Origin: Triatoma infestans
Lineage: Eukaryota > Arthropoda > Insecta > Hemiptera > Reduviidae
DNA length: 64,000 nt
Direction of reading: 5' to 3'
Assembly (NCBI GenBank): GCA_011037195.1
Contig: JAAEAF010002351.1
Coordinates: 1 to 64,000 of the forward strand
In this document: in pieces, positions 1 through 10,201 of the stretch
How positions within the stretch are numbered: the stretch's first letter is position 1
How the letters are laid out: every line of letters begins with the position of its first letter
The notes under the pieces: generated by a model
The model's database searches: none
What the model saw: only the letters and a program-made list of their open reading frames with translations
What the model was told of the DNA's origin: nothing
Translations under genes and position numbers: made by a program

Positions 1-200
1 TTTTTCGTGCTGCGGGTGTGTTAGCTTTTATGTTGATGGTAGCGTATTTAGGTATAACCTTGCGACTAAGACATTGTTTGTTGAAGTAAATAGTGGCTTT
101 AATATTGTAGTATATCAACATAGCAAGTACTATTTGGAAGGCTTCGCGGGTGGATTACTAGTTGTTGCCGTTCTTTATAGCAGTTTTTTCTTTTTGTGGG
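1..200 (-). repeat. Inverted, rearranged PLE 5' fragment
   Basis: Bases 1-119 are the reverse complement of about 1432-1553, and bases 120-200 the reverse complement of about 2246-2324, both parts of the PLE coding region further right. In a simple inverted copy the two blocks would be in the opposite order, so the copy is both inverted and shuffled. It joins directly to the plus-strand GIY-YIG segment. Inverted, truncated pieces next to the 5' end are typical of Penelope-like elements; the shuffle is an extra rearrangement. Confidence 0.8.
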
Positions 201-217
201 CAGTTTGACAATCCTTC

Positions 218-640
218 CGGACAAACAACAAATTAGGCAAAAAACTCCGCACTCGTACCGAGTTCACTGACATGTATCACAGCAGTGGGGTCTACGAGTT
301 GAAGTGCCCAGACTGTGACAACATTTACGTGGGGCAGACCGGCAGAAAAATCAAGGAACGATTTACCGAACACATCAGATCAAACAAATACGACAAAGTT
401 GACTCAAATTACGCCAATCACCTAAAAACAACAAACACAAACCCGATGACATAACGACCACGATGAAACTAATACACTCTGGCCACAAAGGACGACGACT
501 TGACATAGTAGAACACTCGAAATATATAAGCGAAAAACACAAAACTTAATAAATGAACAGACAAAACTTGTTAGTGAACCATTATTCAGAACACTCTTCC
601 CACAATAGCAACAGAAACACAATTACACACGCAACAAATA
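218..640 (+). pseudogene. PLE GIY-YIG endonuclease domain (C-terminal fragment)
   Basis: This is the C-terminal end of a Penelope-like element polyprotein. The frame opens at 218 with the family's lead-in (RTNNKLGKKLRTRTEF), then two cysteines (CPDC) followed by YVGQTGR, an R and EH, which is the GIY-YIG nuclease core with the PLE-specific zinc-binding cysteines. GIY-YIG nicks the target DNA during retrotransposition. After a stop at about 452 the tail continues in other frames (GHKGRRLDIVEH), so the copy is frameshifted. The RT that should precede it is not here; instead an inverted fragment lies upstream. A 3' UTR and the 5' end of another copy follow, the head-to-tail arrangement known for PLEs. 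Confidence 0.85.
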
Positions 641-1273
641 GTTCTTAAATAGATTTTAAGGTTAGGTTTAGTTTTAAATCTACTATGTACATATAACTTT
701 ACTAGTTTAGATATATATATATTTAAAAAAAAAAAAAAAATGATGTGTGACATGGTTTGTGGGATGCATAATAAAAAAACTTAATTATATAAGAAAACAT
801 AATTAGGTATACATGCTTGCGAGGATGTGAGGGTTGCGTGAAAAAGTGAAAGAATGACTGGAATTTCTTAATTCTTTGGAACTGGAAAACTTAACTTAAT
901 TATATAAAAAATCGTTCAGTTTTAACGAATGAATGAATTTTAAAATGTTAGTTTAATCGTTGTTTAATTTTATTTAGATTTATTTTGTGTATCTTATTTT
1001 TTAATTTTTATTTTTGTATATTCTTAATATTTTGGTTAGTTAATTGTGAAGTAAGTCTCCCTCCAACAACAGAGTTTAAAAATTAGACCTCCGCGTCCAC
1101 TGTAAGAAAAGAATTTGCCCTTTAACAACCCAAACACGTGTTTTCCCACCCATCTGGCCACATCCCTTTACCTAGCTTAAGAGTTTAGTAATATAAAAAA
1201 AAAAAAATACACCTCAGTTAGTGTGAAACTAAGTCTCTGTACGAGTCTGTGTTGGCACACTGTCTGAAAAACG
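641..1273 (+). repeat. PLE 3' UTR and pseudo-LTR leading into next copy
   Basis: This non-coding, A/T-rich stretch recurs inverted at 8930-9575 and directly at 9790-10188 plus 13586-13816. It contains an A-run near 725, a short-motif block (CTCCCTCCAACAACAGAG) and CACGTG-type sequence near 1137, then runs into the hammerhead ribozyme. Sequence between the GIY-YIG 3' end and the next 5' end is the PLE pseudo-LTR region. Confidence 0.75.
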
Positions 1274-1311
1274 CATCCTGAAGATGGGCGAACGCCCGAA
1301 ACCGGTCGATG
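1274..1311 (+). ncRNA. Minimal hammerhead ribozyme (PLE type), copy A1
   Basis: Stem I pairs CATC (1274-1277) with GATG (1308-1311). The conserved core CTGAAGA is at 1278-1284, one unpaired T follows, then stem II GGGC/GCCC (1286-1289 and 1294-1297) closes a GAAC loop. GAAA is at 1298-1301. Stem III is the six-base self-complementary ACCGGT (1301-1306) with no loop, so folding should need a dimer. The predicted cleavage site follows C1307. Small hammerheads of this form in Penelope-like elements, acting as dimers, are established; activity of this copy is inferred. Confidence 0.85.
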
Positions 1312-2888
1312 ACCACAAAATGAAGCAGGCTACCACGGAAAATGTCTCTGATGCTTTCCAGCTCTGCGGAACCAACCACCACAACAAATATGGAGCCAGT
1401 GAGGCTAAGTATTTTAACAATTTCTACAATTTAACCTCAAAAATATACAATATTAAAGCCAATATTTACTTCAACAAACTATGTCTTAGTCGCAAGGTTA
1501 CACCTAAATACTCTAACATCAACATAAAAGCTAACACACCCGCAACACGAAAAACAATTATCCAAGCACAGAAAATCTGGATTAAAAACGAAATACGTAC
1601 ACTTTACCAAAAAAAAGGAAAAACTAAACAGACAGCTGAAAGACACACACATTGAACTTGCCAATCAATACCCTAGTTCAATCTTTTATCATTACTACAA
1701 CCAGATAAGTGACAAACTTACGAAACAAATGGAACGTAAATACAAAACACTAAACAAAAACTCGACAACCTCCAAAAATCACAGAACACTCAATACAAAA
1801 AACATCAAACCCAGGCATTCCACCCACGAACTGTAAACCTCACAAACATTACGTTTACACCAATCGAAACCGAACTACTAGACAAGGGACTTAAATACAA
1901 TCTCAAGAGCACGAACCACACCAAGAACATTGAACAACTTGCCATTGACACTGAACTTGCGATAACTTTAGTACCACACGATGAACAGGAACACGCTCGC
2001 CATATCGCCGCAAACATAATAAAAGACTTACAGAAACAAGAAACGCACAGTAACACAGACGGACAAGAAGAAAGAACTGCCGGTAGAATACGGAAAAAAC
2101 TCAAAGATAATAACCTTATAATCACAAAAGCCGACAAAGGGAACAGCACGGTAATAATGACACACGACGACTACGTAAACAAAACCCTAGAATTCATAAA
2201 CAACAGTACATATACACAACTCAAAAAGGACCCAACAAAAAACTTCCAACAACAAGTAAAAACTGCTATAAAGAACGCAACACTAGTAATACCACCCCGC
2301 GAAGCCTTCAAATATACTTGCATGAACCCCGCAGCACCCATTCTAAATGCACTCCCAAAAATACACAAACCCAATATTCCCATCAGACCCGTCGTAAACT
2401 ACACAACGGCACCAGCATACAAGTTGACACAGCATCTGGCAGCGGTAATAAAACAAAGTAAAACTGAATGACACTTACAATATAATAAACACACAACACC
2501 TAATCCAGTTAACAGAAAATATAAAACTCACCCCCAATTCCCGTTTGCTGTCCCTTGACATTACCAACCTATACACCTCCATACCAATCACGGACACACT
2601 GGATTTAATGAAACAGAAGTTGGAACGAGAAGAATCCATGCAATTCGTCCACCAACTCACGAACTTAGTACAAACCACAACGACACAAAACTACTTTAGA
2701 TTTAATAACAAGTTCTACCTCGCTACCGACGGACTGGGAATGGGGCACCCCACATCGGCCATACTATCAGAAATATTTATACAAAACATGGAGGAAACTT
2801 ACGTACCCAAACTGAAGGAGGAGTTCGAACAAATAAGGCACAAAATTAAAAATATTAAAGAGAAAGGATATCGAATAACAATAAACTA
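1312..2888 (+). pseudogene. PLE reverse transcriptase, 5' two thirds, decayed
   Basis: Pieces of a Penelope-type RT lie in several frames. Recognisable blocks are the N-terminal region near 1400-1650, a segment ending in NALPKIHKPNIPIRPVVN (about 2350-2397), LSLDITNLYTSIPI (about 2548-2590, the catalytic-domain LD-TNLYTSIP motif) and FYLATDGLGMGHPTSAILSE (about 2714-2775, the TDG-AMG-like block). The ORF ends at 2888, before the YVDD active-site motif, where an unrelated LINE fragment begins. PLE RTs resemble telomerase RT and normally end in the GIY-YIG domain, which this copy lacks. It is nonfunctional. Confidence 0.85.
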
Positions 2889-2889
2889 G

Positions 2890-3410
2890 GTAAAGTCTCA
2901 TAATGGTTTAGTGGAGAATGAAGAAGCGGATTAGCAAAGGAGGCTTCTTTTGTTGACAGTCTGGAAATAAGTTTCAGTAAGTGTCCTAGAACTTTTATTA
3001 AAACAGTTTAATATGTTTTAATATGTGCGCTGCAAAGTGGGAGAGAAAGTGGCAATTAATACAAAAAGGTGCACAAACAAAGAAATACTTCCATACGGTA
3101 GAAGACAGAATGAAGTCATCCATGCCTATAACTTATGCGCTAGCACAAATACTGTCAGGACATGGAGCAGTAAGAGAATATCTCTATAAATATAACATCA
3201 TCCAATCTCCATACTGCAAGAGTAGCCCTACAATCGTTCAAAGTTTTGACCATGTAATCTATGACTGCCCATTGATTGATGAATTAAGGATAGACTTCGT
3301 AAAATTTTTATTATGTTCGGCTATCATAAGACCAGATGATTAAGAAAGATAATATAGAAAAATTTCTTGAGTTTGTTAATGGAATTGATTTTAAAAAACT
3401 CTCTGAATGA
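2890..3410 (+). pseudogene. R1-like non-LTR retrotransposon, C-terminal end
   Basis: The frame at 3023-3343 matches the end of R1-superfamily ORF2 proteins: AQILSGHGAVREYLYKYNI followed by a degenerate Cys-His knuckle (C...HVIYDCPLID). This region lies after the RT domain and is thought to help bind RNA or DNA. Only the last part is present, so it is a 5'-truncated insertion abutting the broken PLE RT at 2888. The upstream 130 bases (2890-3022) read in no long frame. Confidence 0.65.
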
Positions 3411-3915
3411 TGAATGATTTATTTTTAATTTTTGCTTAATTTAATTATGTTCATATATATGTATATAATGTGTACATGGTGTGTATGTGTTCATATATAT
3501 ATATGTGTGTGTTGTGTGTGTTTGTATGCATGCGTAAAATATTTATATCATTGGATTATGTAGAGGTCTATTTCTCTCATGTGTGTGTATGAGATTGGTG
3601 AGTGTTTTTGTAAATATATGTATATGGAAGAATTTTATGTGTGCATATAGGTATTGTGTGTTTGTGTGAGTGTGTGTTTGTATATAGGTATGCATTTATG
3701 TTTTATGTATATATGTTTTTTCTTTCTATTTACATTTGTGTACTTTAGTTTATATATGTGTAAAATATATATGTGTATGTATTCGTTGTCGGTGTGTCAC
3801 TATTGTGCTTTTTATTGATTTCGGATGTGTACAGTTGTCATTAACATTGTAACCCATTACATGTAATATATTAAATGATGCATGTAGAAATAAATAAATA
3901 AATAAAAAAATAAAA
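3411..3915. repeat. TG/TA-rich LINE 3' UTR with AAAT tail
   Basis: There is no coding potential. It holds irregular TG, GTGTGT and ATATAT tracts and ends in AAATAAATAAAT repeats (3888-3915). I read it as the 3' UTR and simple-sequence tail of the LINE fragment to its left. Minus-strand Gypsy sequence starts directly after the tail. Confidence 0.5.
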
Positions 3916-4165
3916 ACATGTAGTTAATTTCCTCATCCAGAATATTCTGTTTGAAGGGACCCACTCTATACGGATGGTGTTTTATTGCCACAGACGAAGT
4001 AGTCACAATGTCATGAACTATCTTATTTGTCCTAGTGGGAATATCAGAGAATATTTGAAGATAAGATGCTACTAGACTTTTCAGAGCAGATTTTTGAACC
4101 TCAGTTAGATGCGTTAGTTTAACATCTAGATTTTCTAACACTACAGAATTTTGTAACGAAGACAA
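3916..4165 (-). pseudogene. Ty3/Gypsy RT N-terminal start, downstream of integrase
   Basis: On the minus strand this reads L-HLTEVQKSALKSLVASY, then IFSDIP-RTNKIVHDI and HPYRVGPFKQ, the block just before the RT domain in Ty3/Gypsy polyproteins (an IFSD, HDI, PYRV pattern). It follows the integrase C-terminus on the same strand. RT after integrase is the domain order of the Gmr1-like group, not ordinary Gypsy order. The RT is cut at about 3915 by the LINE tail, so RT catalytic motifs and RNase H are absent. Confidence 0.7.
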
Positions 4166-5700
4166 TCTTCACTACTTCCTTGAAAATACACTCTATCGCA
4201 CTCTTGACACACACTTTCTAAAAGACATCGTTTTTCGTTACCCATTGCTGGTGATGGGTCTAGGTTAACAACTTTCGAATCAAATGTAGGACCCAGATTT
4301 TTACCTTTGAATTTCTCAGTCATGTTTGTATGGCACAACTGTTTTTTCTTCCTTCTATCAGGAGTTTCAATAATATAATTCACGTCACTGAGCTTTTCCA
4401 GTACAACGTATGGGCCCGAGTATCTCGCCCCTAAAGGATTCCTGTATCGGCAATAAAACCAAAACCATTCCCCAGGAGTAAATTCTCTATGAACCGCCTT
4501 GATGTCGAATTGCGATTTTATTTTGGTTTGTGTCTTTTCCAAATATTGTTTAGCAAATTCGTTAACTTTATGTAATTTTTCCTTAAATTCTAATACATAT
4601 TCTAAAAGATTAACTGATTTGCCATCAAATTCCCCCGAAACTAAATTTCTTTTAAAAGTTTTAGGGGTCCTCTTATGTTGTGGCCAAAAATCAACTGAAA
4701 TGGGCTAAATAATAGAGATTCTAAACTGAATTCCGAAGTGCAAAAAGTAACCAATTTATTCCCTCATCCCAGTCCCCGCCAGTTTCAAAGCAGTAAACTC
4801 TAAGCATGTTTTTGAACGTCTGGTGAAAACGTTCAAGGGCGCCCTGGCCCTCTGGGTGATAGACCGAAGAAACTATGCTCTTTATTCCCAACTAATGCAC
4901 AACCTGTTGAAAAACGTGAGAAGTGAAATTGGAACCCTGATTCTACTGAATTGTTTTCGGGAGCCCGAAGGAATTAACAAATTTAATGAGAGCTTTTATA
5001 ATGTTTTTAGTTCTAATACTTTTTAATGGAACAGCTTCGGGGAACTGGTTGAAGCACATATTATGGTGAAGAGATATTGGTTACCTGATTTTGTCCTACA
5101 CAGTCAATTAATATTTTGGTAAATGGCTCATCAAAAGCTGGGATGGGTTTTAAAAAGACTTTGGGAATTGTCTATTTGGCAAGTTTTACAATTTCTAATA
5201 TACACCGCAACATCCGATTTTAATTTAGGCCAAAAGAAATGATTCAAAATACTGTTAAACGTTTTACTGATTCCTAAATGGCCAGCCGGAGCAACATCAT
5301 GGGCGAGGTGTAAGACAAAAGGTCGAAGAATTTTTGGTACGACTATTTGATTTTTAACCGCCCATTCATCTTCATGCGAAGCCTCTGACGGTCTATACCT
5401 TCTCATAAAAAGTCCATTTTCAACACAATAACACGCGGAACCTAAAGAATGTCTCCCCAATTGTTAAGACTCTTTCAAATAATGGAAGAAGGTCACCGTC
5501 ATTTTGTTGTTCTTCTATTAATTTTTCTCTAGTTAGTCCAAAATTTTGAACGGCATTTCCCCCCGAATAGAATCGCCGTTAAAGACATTTTTCAAAAATG
5601 TATCCGACAGATTTATCTCTGCTTGGTCCGAGTCTGATTTTTGAAGCTTACTTATAGAATGGGTAACTACAGAGGAAGGGTAAATGTCAGACTCCTGTGT
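4166..5700 (-). pseudogene. Ty3/Gypsy (Gmr1-like) integrase, frameshifted
   Basis: The minus strand from about 5550 down shows a pre-integrase spacer, then the zinc-binding N-terminus with HLAHD...GHLGISKT and C-KTCQ (5131-5400). The catalytic core is decayed; the third acidic residue is visible as ALERFHQT near 4838-4860. The C-terminal GPY/F domain (ARYSGPYVVLEKLSDVNYII) sits at about 4370-4430. The integrase joins element DNA to the host. Several frameshifts and stops separate these blocks, and protease and gag are missing upstream. Confidence 0.75.
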
Positions 5701-5714
5701 CTCACAGTGGTTAG

Positions 5715-6065
5715 CTGATTTAGGAAACGCCTAGTTGAATTTGCCGAAAGTAATAAGCTATTTATTTTGAATACATATTTTATGGAAAAAAAAATCAAGA
5801 AAATGGACTTGGTTTAGCCCTGAGATGGCCAGACCAACAAATGAAATAGATTTCTTTATAACAAACAAAAAGGATATTGTACAAGCTGTTGATGTGGATA
5901 TCAGATTAATGGTAGCGACCATAGGGCCATCAATGATACTGAAACCTAGGATAGAGAAAAAGAAATGGGAATATAAACCAAGATATATTCGACATCTTTA
6001 TGAGCGCCCCAACAATGGACTTAAAGTATTCTTCTGTTACAAGCGGAGGCAAGAGCATATAGACT
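5715..6065 (+). pseudogene. RTE-type LINE endonuclease fragment
   Basis: The reading WTWFSPEMARPTNEIDFFIT then KKDIVQAVDVD corresponds to the end of the apurinic-type endonuclease of RTE/BovB-like LINEs (the W-W-SP-G-T-NEIDYILT pattern). The expected SDHR motif that follows is degraded. No start or RT is attached. Downstream the frame changes to an unrelated RNase H piece. Confidence 0.55.
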
Positions 6066-6066
6066 A

Positions 6067-6480
6067 ATGAACAATGGTTCTTGGAAGCACACTACTTCCT
6101 TTGTCAGACTTATGAACATAACAGATAAAGTCGACCCAGGACCTATGATCAACATGACTACTGAATCTCCAGTTTGCATGTGTATAAATTCTCTTAAACA
6201 ACTCTCCCGGCACAATAAAGTTCGGCTGGAATGGGTGCCGGGACATGTGGGGGGGGGGATCACTCCGTTCAGTGGTCCAGAACCTATCCTGGAGACTAGC
6301 AAAGGACCAGTGCATCTCTAGAGACTGGCTATGAAAAGAAGTTAGGTGCCAAACTTAGCAAGATGATGATGTGAAAGCTGTGTTAAGATTAAAACTAAAG
6401 AGACCCTCTGTTTAGGTAGGAACCAGAATGGTCTGGTGACAGGCCGTTTCACGATTACATTTACTGCTACATTTAGCTAA
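6067..6480 (+). pseudogene. LINE RNase H domain fragment
   Basis: RLEWVPGHVG matches the RNase H motif seen intact in the LINE at 24757 (LYWIPGHV), and GPEPILETSK matches the GPE segment that follows it there. The GNE-ADELA motif between them has been lost around a run of nine G (6248-6256). It is a short relic of the RNase H-bearing LINE family. Confidence 0.55.
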
Positions 6481-6953
6481 CTTTATCACACTTATTATAT
6501 TATAAGGCAACTTTCACTTCCGAAATGACATTTGGCGATCCTTTAAAAGAAATTTTATGGATTAAAAACAACATATCAGCACAGTTAAACCAAGTACTGA
6601 CAAGACTTTAATAGTATGAATACAATTCGAAACAATCAGCCAAAAATAAGTTAAATATTATCAGCCAAAAATAAGTTTTCATTTGTCACTTAGTACACTA
6701 AAGAAAAATTCTTTTCAAATAAGAACAGAAATTTGCTTCCTATAAGTTTAGATTTACATTAAATATAACCTTCATCTCTGACATATTAAATTTTAGAATT
6801 AACGGCACTCTCTTATCATGTGCTATACCATATCAAAATACATCCTCTTCTTTAAATTGTTATTATTTGACATATACTAATACTTCCCAGATTTGTGAGT
6901 GATTTTAAGAACAACATGATTATAAAAGTTCAAGTAAGTTTAATTTTCTTTAC
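6481..6953. other. Intergenic or intronic AT-rich DNA, nothing recognised
   Basis: I searched both strands here for the last exon of the SV2-like gene, whose preceding exon ends at 6954 with a consensus donor. No convincing continuation was found. Two near-identical 20-base words (CAGCCAAAAATAAGTT) occur at 6637 and 6662. Confidence 0.4.
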
Positions 6954-7113
6954 CTTAAATGAACTGGAAATGCTTCAATCGATATTATATTTACTGCATT
7001 AAATGCTATGAGGAATACAAGACACCAGATGAAATCAAAAATTAGAAGCGATAGACTATCATTAAGGAACCAGCAGGCTAATGAGGCTAAACTGCAGAAC
7101 AGCATTCCCAGAA
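6954..7113 (-). CDS. SV2-like MFS transporter, exon (late transmembrane segments)
   Basis: On the minus strand the exon follows a TGTACAG acceptor and ends in TTTAAG with donor GTAAAG. It encodes two hydrophobic segments and then AVNIISIEAFPVHLR, equivalent to the SV2 region where a sugar-transporter-like loop (E-YP---R) follows the tenth or eleventh membrane helix. It opens in phase 1 and closes in phase 2, matching the exon at 7190-7407. The next exon should supply the last membrane helices; it is not visible to the left and may lie outside the window beyond the transposon-rich DNA. Confidence 0.8.
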
Positions 7114-7189
7114 CTGTACATACAATTACATTTAATTCAAAAATAAGCTATAAGATGTTAATTACACACTGTAAACTAGAGATACTTAC

Positions 7190-7407
7190 CTCCGGTAGTG
7201 GACCTTTTCATATGGCCAATCCAGATTACAGTTAATGCAAAAGCCAAAAATGCACAATTTAACTTTATTGTATTCTCAGTCATTAAATCAGACTGTCTCA
7301 ATTTAAAGTCTAAATCAGTTCTGCAAGGAGCTTCAAGAGTGAAAAAAGTATTGTTTATCATTTCACAATTAATAAAGCGTTCCAGAGTAAAATCAGTTTC
7401 AACAAAG
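7190..7407 (-). CDS. SV2-like MFS transporter, exon (luminal repeats to helix)
   Basis: The acceptor is a T-run plus CAG; the donor is GGAG|GTAAGT. The product continues the pentapeptide-like luminal repeats (FVETDFTLERFINCEMINNT) and a C-DLDF stretch, then a hydrophobic helix (LNCAFLAFALTVIWIGH). This order, luminal repeat domain then a membrane helix, is diagnostic for SV2 proteins among MFS transporters. Phase 2 in, phase 1 out, in agreement with both neighbours. Confidence 0.85.
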
Positions 7408-7469
7408 CTGAAAAAAAATAGTAAAACTCGCCTAAAAAATTTATCAATAAATACCGATATATTAATCAT

Positions 7470-7640
7470 ACGCGCTGGACTTGCACACAAAGATCCCGAG
7501 TTCGAGTCCAGGCAGTAGTACCTTAGAAGCCTTTTCAGCTCATTGTCCAATGGTGAGCAGTACTGTCTATAAGACAAAACATGCTCGGAGACCAGCACTG
7601 CACTGAGAAGGCTCCAGGCGCCCATCACCTCAAATATTAA
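7470..7640 (+). repeat. Possible tRNA-derived SINE fragment
   Basis: The sequence GAGTTCGAGTCC at about 7498-7509 fits a pol III B box, followed by about 120 bases of non-tRNA sequence. No good A box is seen upstream, and no cloverleaf folds. It lies inside the intron between two SV2-like exons. Confidence 0.3.
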
Positions 7641-7676
7641 CGCGTCTTAAAAAAAATAATAAGTATCATAAAATAC

Positions 7677-7891
7677 CTCGATTTTTCCACGATGCTGTCA
7701 ATGAAATATGTTTTACTTGATAGTATATTGCTAAATTCTACATATGTTAAATTACAGTTTTGAAATGTTACATGTAACAGTGTTATATGCGCGAAGACGC
7801 ATGAATTAAAGGTTACATTTATGTATTTTTGGTTTTCTATATCATTAACATACAATGCCCCACACTCTTCCAAGTTCTGTGAGATCTGAAC
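7677..7891 (-). CDS. SV2-like MFS transporter, exon (luminal pentapeptide-like domain)
   Basis: It encodes about 71 residues rich in alternating N, F, T and C (for example VTFNSCVFAHITLLHVTFQN), the right-handed beta-helix-like fourth luminal loop of SV2, which in vertebrates carries N-glycans. Here NVT and NLT are potential glycosylation sites. The acceptor is TTTTAG at 7893-7892 (an alternative AG at 7887-7886 would shorten it by two codons). The donor is TCGAG|GTATTT. The upstream exon is 29.4 kb away at 37301, across a transposon-filled intron; phases match (0). Confidence 0.85.
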
Positions 7892-8639
7892 CTAAAACAT
7901 TTCATTAATAATAAAAACTGTAAAAAATAGAAGAACAAAAGTACCAGTTATGTAAAGCAATCTGGCAAGAGCATAATTCAATTAATGAATTTTTCTTTAC
8001 AAAATAATCCGCCAAACATAATAATATGGTTTAAAATTGCAACCATTTTCTTTAAACTTTGTATACATACTAGACATATTTAGGTCCATCACTTTAATTT
8101 GACTTTTTTGTAAGAACTTGATTTTCGGCTTGTTCAGAAGGAGGAATGACGTTAGTCTTCTTTCTAAAATACCATTCAAGTCTGCCACCTATTTAATGCC
8201 AGGAGAATTGATGTCCAATCAAAATTCTGAGTTTGAAGAAAATCAGTTGACCAGAATTATGACTTCACTGAAAGGTTTTTCGATTTTCCGCGATTTGCTC
8301 GAAAATGAACTAACGTGAATTTTCGAACTTAGTACACTAACTACACATATAAGTAAGTCGCTTTTTCGACACCCAACTGGGACACACACACAAATCTGGA
8401 TTGAGGATAAGAGCTGTTAATAACGGTCGTATCAAGTGAAATTAAGTGGCTAAGAAAGTTAAGAATGAGAATTTGTTAAGGATGGAGTATTTTTTCTTTA
8501 ATGCTTATCGAGTTTCTTTAATTCTGTATTTACATTGGATATTGTAAAGAATCATACCAGAGGGCACCAAGAGCAAACCTGCCGCCCGGGTGTGAGTATA
8601 CATTGTTGTTTTTGACAAAATAGTTAAAATTTAAATGTC
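7892..8639. other. Intron sequence, nothing coding recognised
   Basis: This is the 3' part of the giant SV2-like intron as read on the minus strand. A short region at 8268-8310 (TTTTTCGATTTTCCGCGATT) faintly resembles the AAAATCGCGAAAAA words of the Helentron-like repeats elsewhere in the window. Confidence 0.35.
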
Positions 8640-8838
8640 GCATACAAAAACCGATTATAACAGCAATAATTAGTATACTTCTGGTATTTTATCCGTCGTA
8701 GCATCCATATTTATTTTCTTGCTGACCGGTTTCGGATTTTCATCTATCGTCAGAGCAAATTCACCAAGTTCGTGTAGAGAGTTCACTTCAACATAATGTT
8801 TCTGTTACTTGTTACTCACACTTGTTACATAACTTGTA
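8640..8838 (-). repeat. Ribozyme-bearing dispersed repeat (type B), minus strand
   Basis: This copy matches 35260-35460, including words such as CAGAAACATTA and ACTCTCTACA-GAACTTG, read on the minus strand. It includes hammerhead copy B1 and adjoins the type A PLE end at 8840 in the same orientation. I interpret it as the 5' end of a second PLE family. Confidence 0.65.
8719..8758 (-). ncRNA. Minimal hammerhead ribozyme, copy B1
   Basis: Minus strand: core CTGACGA (8753-8747), one T, stem II AGAT/ATCC around GAAA (one mismatch against GGAT in other copies), GAAA, then the self-complementary ACCGGT and C8724 as the cleavage residue. Stem I is short and imperfect. Activity is uncertain because of the stem II change. 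Confidence 0.7.
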
Positions 8839-8839
8839 T

Positions 8840-9575
8840 ATCAGAGCCATTTTCCGTGGTAGCCTGCTTCATTTTGTGGTCATCGACCGGTTTCGGGCGT
8901 TCGGCCATCTTCAGGATGCGTTATTCAGACAGTGTGACAACACAGACTTGCACAGAGCAGAGTTAGTTTTCACACTGACTGTATTTAAAACTATACTCTT
9001 AAACTAGGTCAAGGGGTGGATGGTCAGCTGGGTGGGAAAACACGTGTTTGGGTTGTTAAAGGGGAAATTTTCCTTACAATAGAAACAACACGTGGTTTAA
9101 TTTTAAACTCTGTTGTTGGAGGGAGATTTACTTTGTAAATATCTAATCAAAATAAAATATAAAATATATAAAATAAACTTAAATTAAATTAAATAACGAT
9201 TTAAACTAACATCATTTAAAATTAAGGATTTTTATAGTTAAGTTTTTTATAACTATGCATTCCAGTCATTATTTCACTTTTTCACACAACATTCACATTC
9301 TCGCAATCGTGTATACCTAAATATGTTTTTTTTTTTTTGTTTTTTTTTTTCATCCAAATACGCACACTTTTTTTTTTTCTTAAATATATATAAAACTAGT
9401 AAATTTAAATATATATAACTAGTAGATTTAAAAACTAAACCTAAAACTAAAATCCGTTTAAGAACTATTTGTTGCGTGTGTAATGTTTGCACTGGTAATT
9501 GCGTTTCTGTTGCTATTGTGGGAAGAGTGTTTTGAATAATGGCTCACTGGCAAATTTTGTCTGTTCGTTTATTAA
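8840..9575 (-). repeat. PLE junction (3' UTR to 5' end), inverted copy
   Basis: This is the reverse complement of about 540-1380: the ribozyme region, the CACGTG-containing pseudo-LTR, the A/T-rich 3' UTR and the last coding bases (ATTATTCA-AACACTCTTCCCAC). It forms a head-to-head inverted pair with the plus-strand PLE end that starts at 9585. Confidence 0.8.
8881..8918 (-). ncRNA. Minimal hammerhead ribozyme, copy A2
   Basis: This is the same architecture as copy A1 on the minus strand: stem I CATC/GATG, core CTGAAGA, stem III ACCGGT, cleavage after the C at 8885. Stem II reads GGCC against GCCC, leaving one C-C mismatch, so stem II is weakened. Confidence 0.8.
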
Positions 9576-9584
9576 TGTAGTGTA

Positions 9585-10188
9585 TGCAGCAGTGGAGTTT
9601 ACAAGTTAAATGCCCGGACTGTGACAACATTTACGTAGGGCAGACCGGCAGAAAAAATCAGGAACGATTTTACCGAACATATCAGATCGTACAAATACAA
9701 CAAAGTTGACTCAAATTATGCCAATCACCTAAACACTAACAACACCTTATCCCGATGACATCACGACCACGATGAAGCTACAGAAACGCAATTACCAGTG
9801 CAAACATTACACACGCAACAAATAGTTCTTAAACGGATTTTAGTTTTAGGTTTAGTTTTAAATCTACTAGTTATATATATTTAAATTTACTAGTTTTATA
9901 TATATTTAAATTAATAATAAAAAAAAAGTGTGCGTATTTGGATGATGTATGTGAATGATGATGTGATATGGTGAGTGGAATACATAATAAAAAACTTATA
10001 TAAAAAAAACATATTTAGGTATACATGACTGCGAGGATGTGAATGTTGTGTGAAAAAGTGAAATAATGACTGGAATGCATAGTTATAAAAAAACTTAACT
10101 ATAAAAATCGCTTAATTTTAAATGATGTTAGTTTAAATCGTTATTTAATTTAATTTAAATTTATTTTATATATTTTATATTTTATTTT
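9585..10188 (+). pseudogene. PLE GIY-YIG remnant plus 3' UTR, split by Jockey insertion
   Basis: The frame starting near 9592 repeats the CPDC-NIYVGQTGRK signature of the copy at 272. An extra A in the run at 9654 shifts the frame, and the C-terminal tail is internally deleted (the text jumps from CACGATGAAGCTA to CAGAAACGCAATTACC). The 3' UTR runs to 10188, where a Jockey element is inserted; it resumes at 13573. Confidence 0.75.
10176..10188 (+). repeat. Target-site duplication, left copy (Jockey-1)
   Basis: TATATTTTATTTT here equals 13573-13585. The uninterrupted PLE sequence (seen inverted at about 9135-9180) contains this word once, which proves insertion into the PLE 3' UTR. Confidence 0.85.
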
Positions 10189-10201
10189 CCATAAAGCCAT
10201 A

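Noticed and set aside
4823..5026. Plus-strand 67-codon frame
   Set aside because: It is antisense to the Gypsy integrase core, where the minus strand has the ALERFHQT motif.
7470..7530. tRNA gene
   Set aside because: There is a B-box-like word but no A box and no acceptor or anticodon stem; at most a SINE fragment.
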